Assembly: GCF_020026455.1 (NCBI RefSeq)
Contig: NZ_JAHHQJ010000017.1
Span: 10,704-74,703, forward strand
Reading direction: 5' to 3'
DNA from: Alistipes sp.
GTDB taxonomy: Bacteria; Bacteroidota; Bacteroidia; Bacteroidales; Rikenellaceae
Length of the DNA stretch: 64,000 bases
Of the stretch, positions 53,347-61,688 are shown one piece after another (the first letter of the stretch is position 1; the number at the start of each line of letters is the position of its first letter). The position numbers were made by a program, and so were the translations under genes. The notes beneath the pieces were generated by a model that saw only the letters and a list, made by a program, of their open reading frames with translations, made no database searches and was not told the origin of the DNA.

Positions 53347-55575
53347 ATGGAACTGAACAAAACCTTCATCGACGGGCTTTGGAGCAAAGAGATCAATGTG
53401 ACGAGCTTCGTCCAAACAAACATCACGCCCTACCTGGGCGACGCTTCGTTCCTCGCAGGACCGACCGAGCGCACGAAGCATATCTGGAGCCTCTGCCTCA
53501 AGGCCCTCGAAGAGGAGCGTCAGCATAACGGAGTCCGCAAACTGGACAACAAGACCGTTTCGACCGTCACCTCGCACAAGGCCGGATACATCGACCGCGA
53601 AAACGAACTGATCGTCGGTCTGCAGACCGACGAGTTGCTCAAGCGCGCCATCAAACCCTTCGGAGGCATCAACGTCGTATCGCGTGCCTGCAAGGAGAAC
53701 GGCGTGGAGGTCGACGAGAAGGTGAAGGACATCTTCACCCACTACCGCAAAACCCACAACGACGGCGTGTTCGACGTCTACACCGAGGAGATCCGCTCGT
53801 TCCGCTCGCTGGGATTCCTGACCGGACTCCCCGACAACTACGCCCGCGGCCGCATCATCGGCGACTACCGCCGTCTGGCTCTCTATGGCATCGACCGGCT
53901 GATCGAGGCCAAGCAGGAGGACCTCCACAACCTCACCGGCCCGATGACCGAAGCCCGCATCCGCCTGCGCGAAGAGGTCGCCGAGCAGATCAAGGCCCTG
54001 AAGGACATCCGCACGATGGGCGAATACTACGGACTGGACCTCAGCCGCCCGGCACATTCGGCCCAGGAGGCCGTGCAGTGGGTCTACATGGCCTATCTGG
54101 CCGCCGTCAAGGAGCAGGACGGAGCCGCCATGTCGCTGGGTAACGTTTCCTCGTTCCTCGACATCTTCATCGAATACGACCTCGCACACGGGAAGATCGA
54201 CGAGTCGTTCGCCCAGGAGCTGATCGACCAGTTTGTCATCAAGCTGCGCATGGTGCGCCACCTGCGCATGCAGTCCTACAACGACATCTTCGCCGGCGAC
54301 CCCACGTGGGTGACCGAGGCCATCGGCGGACGCTTCAACGACGGCCGCACGAAGGTGACGAAGACCTCGTTCCGATTCCTGCAGACGCTCTACAACCTCG
54401 GTCCTTCGCCCGAGCCGAACCTCACGATCCTCTGGAGCCCCGAGCTGCCGCAGGGATTCAAGGAGTTCTGCGCCAAGGTATCGGCCGACACCAGCTCGAT
54501 CCAGTATGAGAACGACGACCTGATGCGCGAAGTGCGCCACTCGGACGACTACGGCATCGCCTGCTGCGTCTCGTTCCAGGAGATCGGCCGCCAGATCCAG
54601 TTCTTCGGAGCCCGCACCAATCTGGCCAAGGCCCTGCTGCTGGCCATCAACTGCGGCCGCTGCGAGAATACCGGCACGCTGATGATCAAGGGCATTCCTC
54701 CCCTGTCGGAAGGACCCCTGCTCTTCGAGGAGGTGATGCGCAACTACAAGATGGTGCTCAAGGAGATCGCCCGCATCTACAACGAGGCCATGAACATCAT
54801 CCACTACATGCACGACAAGTACTACTACGAGAAGGCCCAGATGGCGTTCATCGACACCGATCCCCGCATCAACCTCGCCTATGGCGTGGCCGGACTTTCG
54901 ATCGCGCTCGACTCGCTCTCGGCCATCAAATACGCCCGCGTGACGCCCCGCCGCAACGCCGAAGGACTCACCGAGGCCTTCGACATCGAGGGTGAATTCC
55001 CCTGCTACGGCAACAACGACGACCGCGTCGACCACCTGGGTGTAGACCTCGTCTACTACTTCAACGAGGAGCTGAAGAAGTTGCCCGTCTACAAGAACGC
55101 CCGCCCGACGCTGTCGCTGCTGACCATCACCTCGAACGTGATGTACGGCAAGAAAACCGGCGCGACGCCCGACGGACGCCTCAAGGGAGTGGCCTTCGCC
55201 CCGGGAGCCAACCCGATGCACGGCCGCGACAAGAGCGGCGCCATCGCCTCGCTCACCTCGGTGGCCAAGATGCGCTACCGCGACTCGCAGGACGGTATTT
55301 CGAACACCTTCTCGATCGTGCCCAAGTCGCTCGGCCCGACGGCCGAGGAGCGCACTGAGAACCTGGTGACGATGCTCGACGGATACTTCACCAAGGGAGC
55401 ACACCACCTGAATGTCAACGTGCTGAACCGCGAGATGCTCGAAGACGCCATGGAGCACCCCGAGAAATATCCGCAGCTGACGATCCGCGTCTCGGGCTAC
55501 GCCGTGAACTTCATCAAGCTGAGCCGCGAACACCAGCTCGAGGTCATCAGCCGCAGTTTCCATGAAAGAATGTAG
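53347..55575 (+). CDS. pflB: Formate C-acetyltransferase (pyruvate formate-lyase)
   Basis: Glycyl-radical enzyme that splits pyruvate to acetyl-CoA and formate under anaerobic conditions. The 742 residues have the adjacent active-site cysteines in 'YGIACCVSFQEIG' (near residue 404) and the C-terminal radical glycine in 'RVSGYAVNFIKL' (near 717). The activating enzyme follows 104 bp downstream. Together with mdh and fumarase this fits mixed fermentation to formate, acetate and succinate. The protein length and the strong promoter suggest abundant expression. Confidence 0.97.
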   Translation: MELNKTFIDGLWSKEINVTSFVQTNITPYLGDASFLAGPTERTKHIWSLCLKALEEERQHNGVRKLDNKTVSTVTSHKAGYIDRENELIVGLQTDELLKRAIKPFGGINVVSRACKENGVEVDEKVKDIFTHYRKTHNDGVFDVYTEEIRSFRSLGFLTGLPDNYARGRIIGDYRRLALYGIDRLIEAKQEDLHNLTGPMTEARIRLREEVAEQIKALKDIRTMGEYYGLDLSRPAHSAQEAVQWVYMAYLAAVKEQDGAAMSLGNVSSFLDIFIEYDLAHGKIDESFAQELIDQFVIKLRMVRHLRMQSYNDIFAGDPTWVTEAIGGRFNDGRTKVTKTSFRFLQTLYNLGPSPEPNLTILWSPELPQGFKEFCAKVSADTSSIQYENDDLMREVRHSDDYGIACCVSFQEIGRQIQFFGARTNLAKALLLAINCGRCENTGTLMIKGIPPLSEGPLLFEEVMRNYKMVLKEIARIYNEAMNIIHYMHDKYYYEKAQMAFIDTDPRINLAYGVAGLSIALDSLSAIKYARVTPRRNAEGLTEAFDIEGEFPCYGNNDDRVDHLGVDLVYYFNEELKKLPVYKNARPTLSLLTITSNVMYGKKTGATPDGRLKGVAFAPGANPMHGRDKSGAIASLTSVAKMRYRDSQDGISNTFSIVPKSLGPTAEERTENLVTMLDGYFTKGAHHLNVNVLNREMLEDAMEHPEKYPQLTIRVSGYAVNFIKLSREHQLEVISRSFHERM

Positions 55576-55679
55576 CAGCCCGAAAAGCTGACTTTCGGAC
55601 GAGGGCCGGTGTCGCACGACAAATCCTGTCGGTGACCCGGCCCCATCCGCAACACAATACAGAAACAAAAGGAACAACC

Positions 55680-56405
55680 ATGATTCATGTACATTCCTAC
55701 GAATCCATGGGGACATTCGACGGGCCGGGAATCCGGCTCGTCGTTTTCCTCCAGGGCTGCAATTTCCGCTGCCTCTACTGCGCCAATCCCGACACGATCG
55801 AGGCCGGAAAGGGCACATTAACCGACCCGGCGGAGATTCTGCGCATGGCCGTCGACCAGAAACCCTTCTTCGGGCGCCGCGGGGGCGTGACCTTCTCGGG
55901 CGGCGAACCCTCCTTTCAGGCCGCGGAACTCGTTCCGCTCGTCAAGGCACTGAAGGAGGCAGGCATCCATGTCTGCATCGACACGAACGGCGGGGTGTGG
56001 AACCCGGCCGTCGAAGAGCTGCTGGGACTGGTCGACCTGGTGCTGCTCGACGTGAAGCAGGCCAATCCCGAACGCCACCGCGTCCTCACCGGGCGCGAAA
56101 ACAGCCAGACGCTCCGCACGGCCGCCTGGCTCGAGGCCCACGGCAAACCCTTCTGGCTGCGCTACGTGCTTGTCCCGGGGTACAGCGACGCCGAGGCCGA
56201 CATCCGCACGTTGGGCGAGCGGCTCGGCGGCTACGGGTCGATAGAGCGGGTCGAGCTGCTCCCCTACCATACCCTCGGGGTGCACAAGTACGAAGCGATG
56301 GGGCTGGAATACAAACTCCGCGATGTGAAGGAGAACACCTCCGAACAACTCGACCGCGCCGCATCGCTGCTGCGCGAGTATTTCCCGACGGTGGTGGTCA
56401 ACTGA
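55680..56405 (+). CDS. pflA: Pyruvate formate-lyase activating enzyme
   Basis: Radical SAM enzyme that places the glycyl radical on PflB. The ATG at 55680 gives 241 residues. The cluster motif 'CNFRCLYC' (CxxxCxxC) is near residue 24, then 'TFSGGEPSFQAAEL' (SAM-binding GGE) and 'CIDTNGG' follow. Upstream in-frame residues are spacer. It is transcribed after pflB on the same strand, most likely as one unit. Confidence 0.95.
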   Translation: MIHVHSYESMGTFDGPGIRLVVFLQGCNFRCLYCANPDTIEAGKGTLTDPAEILRMAVDQKPFFGRRGGVTFSGGEPSFQAAELVPLVKALKEAGIHVCIDTNGGVWNPAVEELLGLVDLVLLDVKQANPERHRVLTGRENSQTLRTAAWLEAHGKPFWLRYVLVPGYSDAEADIRTLGERLGGYGSIERVELLPYHTLGVHKYEAMGLEYKLRDVKENTSEQLDRAASLLREYFPTVVVN

Positions 56406-56669
56406 CCGAAGGGGAGGCACCAGTTGCAGGCCGGGCCGCGGAGCCAGAAGCGGACGGCAATGTAGCGGATGCGGCGGGTACAGCGGATGCGGCGGCAGAT
56501 GCGACAGGTACAGCGTGAAGCGGCGGGTGCGGCGGCGGGTGCAGCAGGTGCAGCAGGTGCAGTGTAAAGTGGCGAAGCAGGGCAGCGGGAGAAGCGTAAA
56601 GCGGCGGATGCGGCGGCGGGTGCAGCAGGTGCGGCGGCAGGTGAAGCGTGAAGCGGCGGGTGCAGGGCG
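56406..56669. repeat. GC-rich short-repeat region, no gene seen
   Basis: 264 bp between pflA and the convergent symporter gene made largely of variants of GCGGCGGGTGCAGCAGGTGC and GAAGCGTGAAGCGGCG. Possible reading frames give Pro/Leu/Ala or Arg/Gln-rich repeats and are not accepted as genes. Confidence 0.8.
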
Positions 56670-58073
56670 CTACCAGCATTCGGCCTTGTCCTTCAATTCG
56701 GGAATCCGGTCCTTCGTGAAGACCGGATCCTTGATCCCCTGTCGTTTCTGGGCCTTATAGTCGTCCAGTAGCAGCAGGGCCTGACGCCCCAGCAATACGA
56801 TCGCCACCAGATTGCACAGCGTCATCAGCGCCATCGTCACATCGGCCAGACTCCACACCAGATCGAGTGTCGCCAAGGCTCCGAACAGCACCATTGCGCC
56901 CGCCAGCAGCCGGTAGAGCATCAGCACCCACGGGCGCGGAGTGATGAAACGGATGTTGGCCTCGCCGTAGTAGTAATTGCCGATGATCGACGAAAAGGCG
57001 AACAGAAAGATCGCCACGGCGACGAAAGGCCCGCCCGCAGGACCGATCTCGCTCACCAGAGCCGCCTGTGTCAGTTGGATGCCGTTGAGCGAGGGATCGG
57101 GAACGCCCCCGAACAGGATGATGAAGGCCGTGCAGGAGCAGATGACGAGCGTATCGGTGAAGACCCCGAGGGTCTGGATAAGTCCCTGCTTCACGGGGTG
57201 CGAAACATGGGCCGTGGCGGCGACATTCGGGGCCGAACCCATGCCGGCCTCGTTGCTGAAGAGTCCCCGCTTGATGCCCTGCATCAGCGCCGCGCCGACT
57301 GCGCCGCCCAGCGTCTGCTTCCAGCCGAAAGCGTCGGCGAGGATCAGCTCCAGCACCTCGGGCAGCCGTCCGAGGTTGAACAGCACGACACCCAGCGCCA
57401 GCACGACATATCCCAGCGCCATGATCGGGACGATCACGCCGCTGACACGCGCGATGCGCCGTATGCCTCCGAAGATGACCAGCAGCGTCAGCGCCGTGAG
57501 CGCGACGCCCACCCACACGGGATCGGAGCCGAAAGCCCCCTCCCACGCGGCGCAGATCGTGTTGCTCTGCACCGAGTTGAAGGCAAATCCGAAGGTCACG
57601 GAGATCAGCACGGCGAACAGCACGCCCATCCACCTCCGACCGAGGCCGCGTTCCATGTAGTAGGCCGGGCCGCCGATGAAAGAGTCCCGGCCGCGGCGTT
57701 TGTAGAGCTGCGCGAGGGTCGACTCGACGAAAGCGCTCGCCGCACCCGCAAGGGCGATGACCCACATCCAGAAGACCGCACCGGGGCCCCCGACGACGAT
57801 GGCCGTGGCGACCCCCGCCAGATTGCCCGTACCGACACGGCTCGCCAGCGACACGGCGAAGGCCTGGAACGACGAGACATGGCGTTCGCCCTGCGTCCCC
57901 TTTCCGGCCGACTCGCCCAACACGCGCACCATTTCGCCCAGCAGGCGGAACTGCACGCCCCGCGTGCGCAGGGTAAACCACACGGCACACCCCAAGAGCG
58001 CCGCAATCAGCACATAGGTCCACAGCACGTCGTTCACGCCGCCGATCCATCGGGAAAGAGTCTCCATCAGCAT
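56670..58073 (-). CDS. Alanine/glycine:sodium symporter (AGCS family)
   Basis: Inner-membrane transporter of 467 residues with about ten helices. AGCS markers are 'FAVSLASRVGTGNLAGVATAI' (residues about 72-92), 'GGPGAVFWMWVIALAGAA', 'GLFSNEAGMGSAPNVAATA' (near 278) and 'NYYYGEANIRF' near 370. Family members import alanine or glycine with sodium. The start may be the ATG at 58073 or METLS six bases later. It is a single gene without a clear promoter here. Confidence 0.92.
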   Translation of the reverse strand: MLMETLSRWIGGVNDVLWTYVLIAALLGCAVWFTLRTRGVQFRLLGEMVRVLGESAGKGTQGERHVSSFQAFAVSLASRVGTGNLAGVATAIVVGGPGAVFWMWVIALAGAASAFVESTLAQLYKRRGRDSFIGGPAYYMERGLGRRWMGVLFAVLISVTFGFAFNSVQSNTICAAWEGAFGSDPVWVGVALTALTLLVIFGGIRRIARVSGVIVPIMALGYVVLALGVVLFNLGRLPEVLELILADAFGWKQTLGGAVGAALMQGIKRGLFSNEAGMGSAPNVAATAHVSHPVKQGLIQTLGVFTDTLVICSCTAFIILFGGVPDPSLNGIQLTQAALVSEIGPAGGPFVAVAIFLFAFSSIIGNYYYGEANIRFITPRPWVLMLYRLLAGAMVLFGALATLDLVWSLADVTMALMTLCNLVAIVLLGRQALLLLDDYKAQKRQGIKDPVFTKDRIPELKDKAECW

Positions 58074-58189
58074 CTTTTACCCGATCCGACAGCAAAGTTG
58101 GTGCTAAAGCGCGTTTTCAGCCGGACATTTGTCGAAAAGATGCATCCCGACACGCTGCCGCCCCGCCCGGGCAGGGGCGCCGGCTGTCC

Positions 58190-60658
58190 CTACCGCTCCC
58201 GCAGGGTGTACTCCCCGGCCCGCTCCGCAACGGCCTTCTGCAACTCCCCGAGGCCGATTTCCGGCCCAGAGAACTCCACGACAGCCACCGGAGGATCCAG
58301 CGTCACGACAGCCTTCACACCCTCCAGGGCATTCAGCGCTTGCTCCACATGCGCCCGGCAATGATGGCACATCATGCCTTCCACGATAAATTCCTTTTTC
58401 ATATTTTTTTCGGTTTTAACAGGTTCGTCACACACTCTCTCCCCGCCGATCCGCCGGCGCTTCAGCCGCAGGCTGTTGGTCACGACGCTCACGCTGCTCA
58501 GGGCCATGGCCGCCCCGCCGATCATCGGATCGAGCAGAAAACCCCACAGGGGATAGAGCGCCCCGGCCGCAACGGGAATGGCGACAAGATTGTAGATGAA
58601 GGCCCAGAAGAGGTTCTGGCGAATCGTCCGCACGGTAAGGTGCGACAGCCGGATCATCTCCGGAATTTTCCGGAGGTCGGACGCGAGGATCGTCACCATC
58701 GAGGTATCCATCGCAATGTCGCTTCCCCGACCCATGGCGACGCTCAAATCGGCCTGCGCGAGCGCCGCACTGTCGTTGATTCCGTCGCCGGCCATCGCCA
58801 CCGTCCGCCCTTCGGACTGCAGCTGCCGGATGAATTCGGCCTTTTCGTGCGGCAGGACTCCCGCCCGAAAACGGGTGATGGCGACTTTCCGGGCCGTTTC
58901 GTGCGCCGACCCAACGTTGTCGCCCGTCAGCATCCAGACCGTGATTCCCAATGCATGCAGCCGGGCAACGGCCTCGGCCGACGAGGGTTTCAGTGCATCG
59001 GCAAGGGCCAGCACGGCGTGGACCCGCTCGCCGTCGGCAAGCCAAATCACGGTCTTCGCCTCCCGCACCCATCCTTCGGCCAGCTGTCGCAGGCGGGCAT
59101 CGGGCACGATGCCACAACGGGCCAGCAGCGCGTCGTTCCCGGCATACCAGGTCCGGCCCTCCGCAACACCCCGGACTCCCAGTCCGGGAAGACTTTCAAA
59201 TTCGGTCACGGGAACCTCCCGCTCCCCGCCGAGCGATTCGACGACGGCCTGCGAAAGCGGATGCCCCGAGCGTTTTTCAAGGCTGAACAGAATCCGCCGC
59301 GCCGTCTCCGCCCCCTCGGTCCACGCCGCGTCGACAACCGACGGGCGGCCTTCGGTGAGGGTCCCGGTCTTGTCCAGCACCACGGTGTCGACCTTGCGGG
59401 CCACCTCCAGGCTCGCGGCGTCCTTGACGAGAATGCCCGCTTCGGCACCCTTGCCGATCCCGACCATGAGGGCCGTGGGCGTCGCCAGCCCCAGGGCACA
59501 GGGGCATGCGATAATCAGCACGGTCACCATCGCCAGCAGCCCGCGGGTGAAGCCCTCCTCCGGAGCAAGGAACATCCACACCGCAAAGGTCAGCACGGCA
59601 AGGAGGAGGATGGCGGGGACGAACAGGCCGGCAATCCGGTCGACGATCCGCTGCACGGGGGCCTTGCTCCCCTGTGCATCCCGGACCATGCGGATGATTC
59701 GGGCCAGCACCGTGTCCCGGCCCACCTTGTCGGCCCGGAAACGGAACGCTCCGTTGCCGTTCATCGTTCCGGCGAACACCGCCGCACCCTCCTGCTTGCA
59801 GACGGGGAGCGGCTCCCCGCTGAGCATGCTCTCGTCGACATAGGACGCGCCCTCGGTCACCGTGCCGTCCACGGCGATGCGTTCGCCGGGATGCACGGCA
59901 ACCAGGTCTCCCCGGCGGAGCTCGGCAACGGGCACGGAGCGTTCGCCCGAGGGGGTAATCACCGTGACGGTTTTCGGCTGCAGGCCCATCAGTTTCGCGA
60001 TGGCCGTCGTCGTGCCGCGCTTCGCCCGCTCCTCGAGCAGGCGTCCCAGCAGGATGAAGGCGACGATGACGGCCGCCGACTCGAAATAGACGTGCGGCTC
60101 GATGCCTCGCGACAGCCAGAATTCCGGAAAAAACAGGTTGAAAAGGCTGAACAGATAGGCAATTCCGGTGCTGACGGCAACCAGCGTATCCATGTTGGCC
60201 GACATGTGGCGAAGCTGGTTCCAGGCATTGACGAAGAAGCCCCGTCCCAGGCCGAAAACAACCGGGGTGGAGAGCACCCACAGGGCATATTTCACGGCCG
60301 GAGAGTCCATGAACAGCATGCCTCCGGCAACGATCGGGAGACAAAGCCCCACGGCCCACAACGTCCGCCGTTTCAGCTCCCAGTAGTGCGCCGCACGGGC
60401 GCGCTCCGCCTCATCCTCGGCAGGGCCTTCCGCGTCGGTCCGCAGGTCGTAGCCGGCCGCCTGCACGGCCCGCTTCAGCTCCTCCGGAGAGCACTCCTCC
60501 GGGCTATAGGCCACCTGCACCGTGGCGGAAGCGTAGTTCACATGCGCAGACACGACGCCCGGCAGGTTGTTGAGCGTCTTATCGACCCGGACGGCACACG
60601 AGGCGCAACTCATGCCTGCGACCGGGAATGTATTCGTGATGATCTTACTCTTTTCCAT
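58190..60658 (-). CDS. copA: Copper-exporting P1B-type ATPase fused to a CopZ-like domain
   Basis: An 822-residue heavy-metal ATPase. Residues 1-75 are an N-terminal metal-binding domain ('GMSCASCAVRVDKTL'). The membrane motif 'CPCALGLATPTAL' (near 390), phosphorylation site 'DKTGTLTEG' (near 435) and hinge 'TGDNVGSAHE' identify a copper/silver exporter. A second HMA domain with 'GMMCHHCRAHVEQALN' is fused at the C-terminus (about 753-822), where relatives have a separate CopZ gene. The linker 'VCDEPVKTEKN' precedes an internal ATG at 58402 that would give a 70-residue CopZ. It follows an AraC-type regulator by 56 bp. Confidence 0.94.
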   Translation of the reverse strand: MEKSKIITNTFPVAGMSCASCAVRVDKTLNNLPGVVSAHVNYASATVQVAYSPEECSPEELKRAVQAAGYDLRTDAEGPAEDEAERARAAHYWELKRRTLWAVGLCLPIVAGGMLFMDSPAVKYALWVLSTPVVFGLGRGFFVNAWNQLRHMSANMDTLVAVSTGIAYLFSLFNLFFPEFWLSRGIEPHVYFESAAVIVAFILLGRLLEERAKRGTTTAIAKLMGLQPKTVTVITPSGERSVPVAELRRGDLVAVHPGERIAVDGTVTEGASYVDESMLSGEPLPVCKQEGAAVFAGTMNGNGAFRFRADKVGRDTVLARIIRMVRDAQGSKAPVQRIVDRIAGLFVPAILLLAVLTFAVWMFLAPEEGFTRGLLAMVTVLIIACPCALGLATPTALMVGIGKGAEAGILVKDAASLEVARKVDTVVLDKTGTLTEGRPSVVDAAWTEGAETARRILFSLEKRSGHPLSQAVVESLGGEREVPVTEFESLPGLGVRGVAEGRTWYAGNDALLARCGIVPDARLRQLAEGWVREAKTVIWLADGERVHAVLALADALKPSSAEAVARLHALGITVWMLTGDNVGSAHETARKVAITRFRAGVLPHEKAEFIRQLQSEGRTVAMAGDGINDSAALAQADLSVAMGRGSDIAMDTSMVTILASDLRKIPEMIRLSHLTVRTIRQNLFWAFIYNLVAIPVAAGALYPLWGFLLDPMIGGAAMALSSVSVVTNSLRLKRRRIGGERVCDEPVKTEKNMKKEFIVEGMMCHHCRAHVEQALNALEGVKAVVTLDPPVAVVEFSGPEIGLGELQKAVAERAGEYTLRER

Positions 60659-60714
60659 GAGTACAAAGGTAAGACCCCGACCCGCTCCGGGTGTTACAGA
60701 ATTATGGATATGAT

Positions 60715-61287
60715 TTATACCTCATCCAAAGGTTTCAGTCCGCATCCCTTCAGACGGCGGAACGCACTGGGCGACATCCCGGTCTGGGCGCGGAACTGGG
60801 CGCTGAAATGCGCCACGCTCGAATAACGGAGTTTGTCGGCGATCTCGCCGACGGTCAACTCACCGTAGGCCAGCAGTTCCTTGGCCCGCTCGATCCGCTG
60901 GGCAAGGCAGTATTTTTCGATGCTGATGCCGTTGACCTCCGAAAAGAGCTTGCTCAACGCACTGTAATCACGGTGGAAGCGCTCGCGCAGGAAGTCCGAC
61001 AGGTTGACTTTCGGGGCATCTTCGCTGTAATGCACCAATTCGATCACAGCCGTCCGGATCTGCTCGATGAGGCGCATCCGGCTGTCGTCGAGCAGTTCGA
61101 ACCCATAGGCTTCGAGCAGCGTGCGGAACGCCTCCCGCTCCTCCCGCCCGGGGGTCTCCCGCACGACGGCCGTTCCCAATCCGACTTCGAGGGGCGTGAA
61201 ACCCGCTTTTTCGAGCAGACGGGTGACAACCAGAATGCAGCGGTTGCAAACCATGTTTTTGATGTGAAAGACATTCTCCCGTTCCAT
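60715..61287 (-). CDS. AraC-family regulator with N-terminal HMA-like domain
   Basis: A 190-residue protein made of a short metal-binding-like domain (residues 1-70, 'FHIKNMVCNRCILVVTRLLE', with CNRC in place of CxxC) and a C-terminal AraC-type double helix-turn-helix (about 95-190, 'IADKLRYSSVAHFSAQFRAQ' and 'TGMSPSAFRRLKG'). The start at 61287 was chosen to begin at 'MERENVFHIKNMVC'; the longer frame upstream is spacer. The position directly before copA, on the same strand, suggests a copper sensor that activates the export operon. Metal binding is inferred from the cysteines. Confidence 0.85.
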   Translation of the reverse strand: MERENVFHIKNMVCNRCILVVTRLLEKAGFTPLEVGLGTAVVRETPGREEREAFRTLLEAYGFELLDDSRMRLIEQIRTAVIELVHYSEDAPKVNLSDFLRERFHRDYSALSKLFSEVNGISIEKYCLAQRIERAKELLAYGELTVGEIADKLRYSSVAHFSAQFRAQTGMSPSAFRRLKGCGLKPLDEV

Positions 61288-61551
61288 AACCCTATGCTTT
61301 TTATCCGTAAAGATAGCACAAAAACGCCTCCATCCCGCAGCAGCCTCCGGATTTTCCGACGTCCGCCTCCGGGCAGGCCTCCGTCCTCGACATCCGGCAG
61401 GGACAACCGGGCGACGATCCGAACTACGGAATCGCCCTGCTCTCACTTGCCGGACAGTCCCGAAAAAAGGACGAGGGGGGGGGCAATGGCAAACGTCCGC
61501 ATTTTGAAAAAAAATTTGTAACTTCGGCACAACAAATCCTCAAACGAAGCC
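61288..61551. other. Gap between the copper operon and the GH2 locus
   Basis: 264 bp of mostly GC-rich sequence with a G9 run at 61475-61483 and an A-rich stretch at 61505-61520. TATCTTTA on the minus strand (61308-61315) may be the -7 element of the AraC-copA operon; TAACTTCG on the plus strand (61519-61526) may serve the GH2 gene. Confidence 0.45.
61475..61483. repeat. G9 homopolymer
   Basis: Run of nine G between the divergently transcribed regulator and GH2 loci. Confidence 0.9.
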
Positions 61552-61650
61552 ATGAAACATGCGCACATTCAGCAGCTCCTTTGCAGCATGCTGCCGCCGT
61601 CTAACGCATCGCGCGGAACATTCGAGCGCTTCGACATCGTATCGGAATAA
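61552..61650 (+). CDS. Small ORF upstream of the GH2 gene (32 residues)
   Basis: A reading frame starting 'MKHAHIQQLLCSMLPPS' and ending 'FDIVSE', 26 bp after a TAACTTCG promoter-like element. It could be a short leader, a remnant or noise. No family is recognised and the downstream gene starts 38 bp later. Confidence 0.25.
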   Translation: MKHAHIQQLLCSMLPPSNASRGTFERFDIVSE

Positions 61651-61688
61651 AGTTGCCCGAAAACAAATAACCCAACGACAAAACTACC

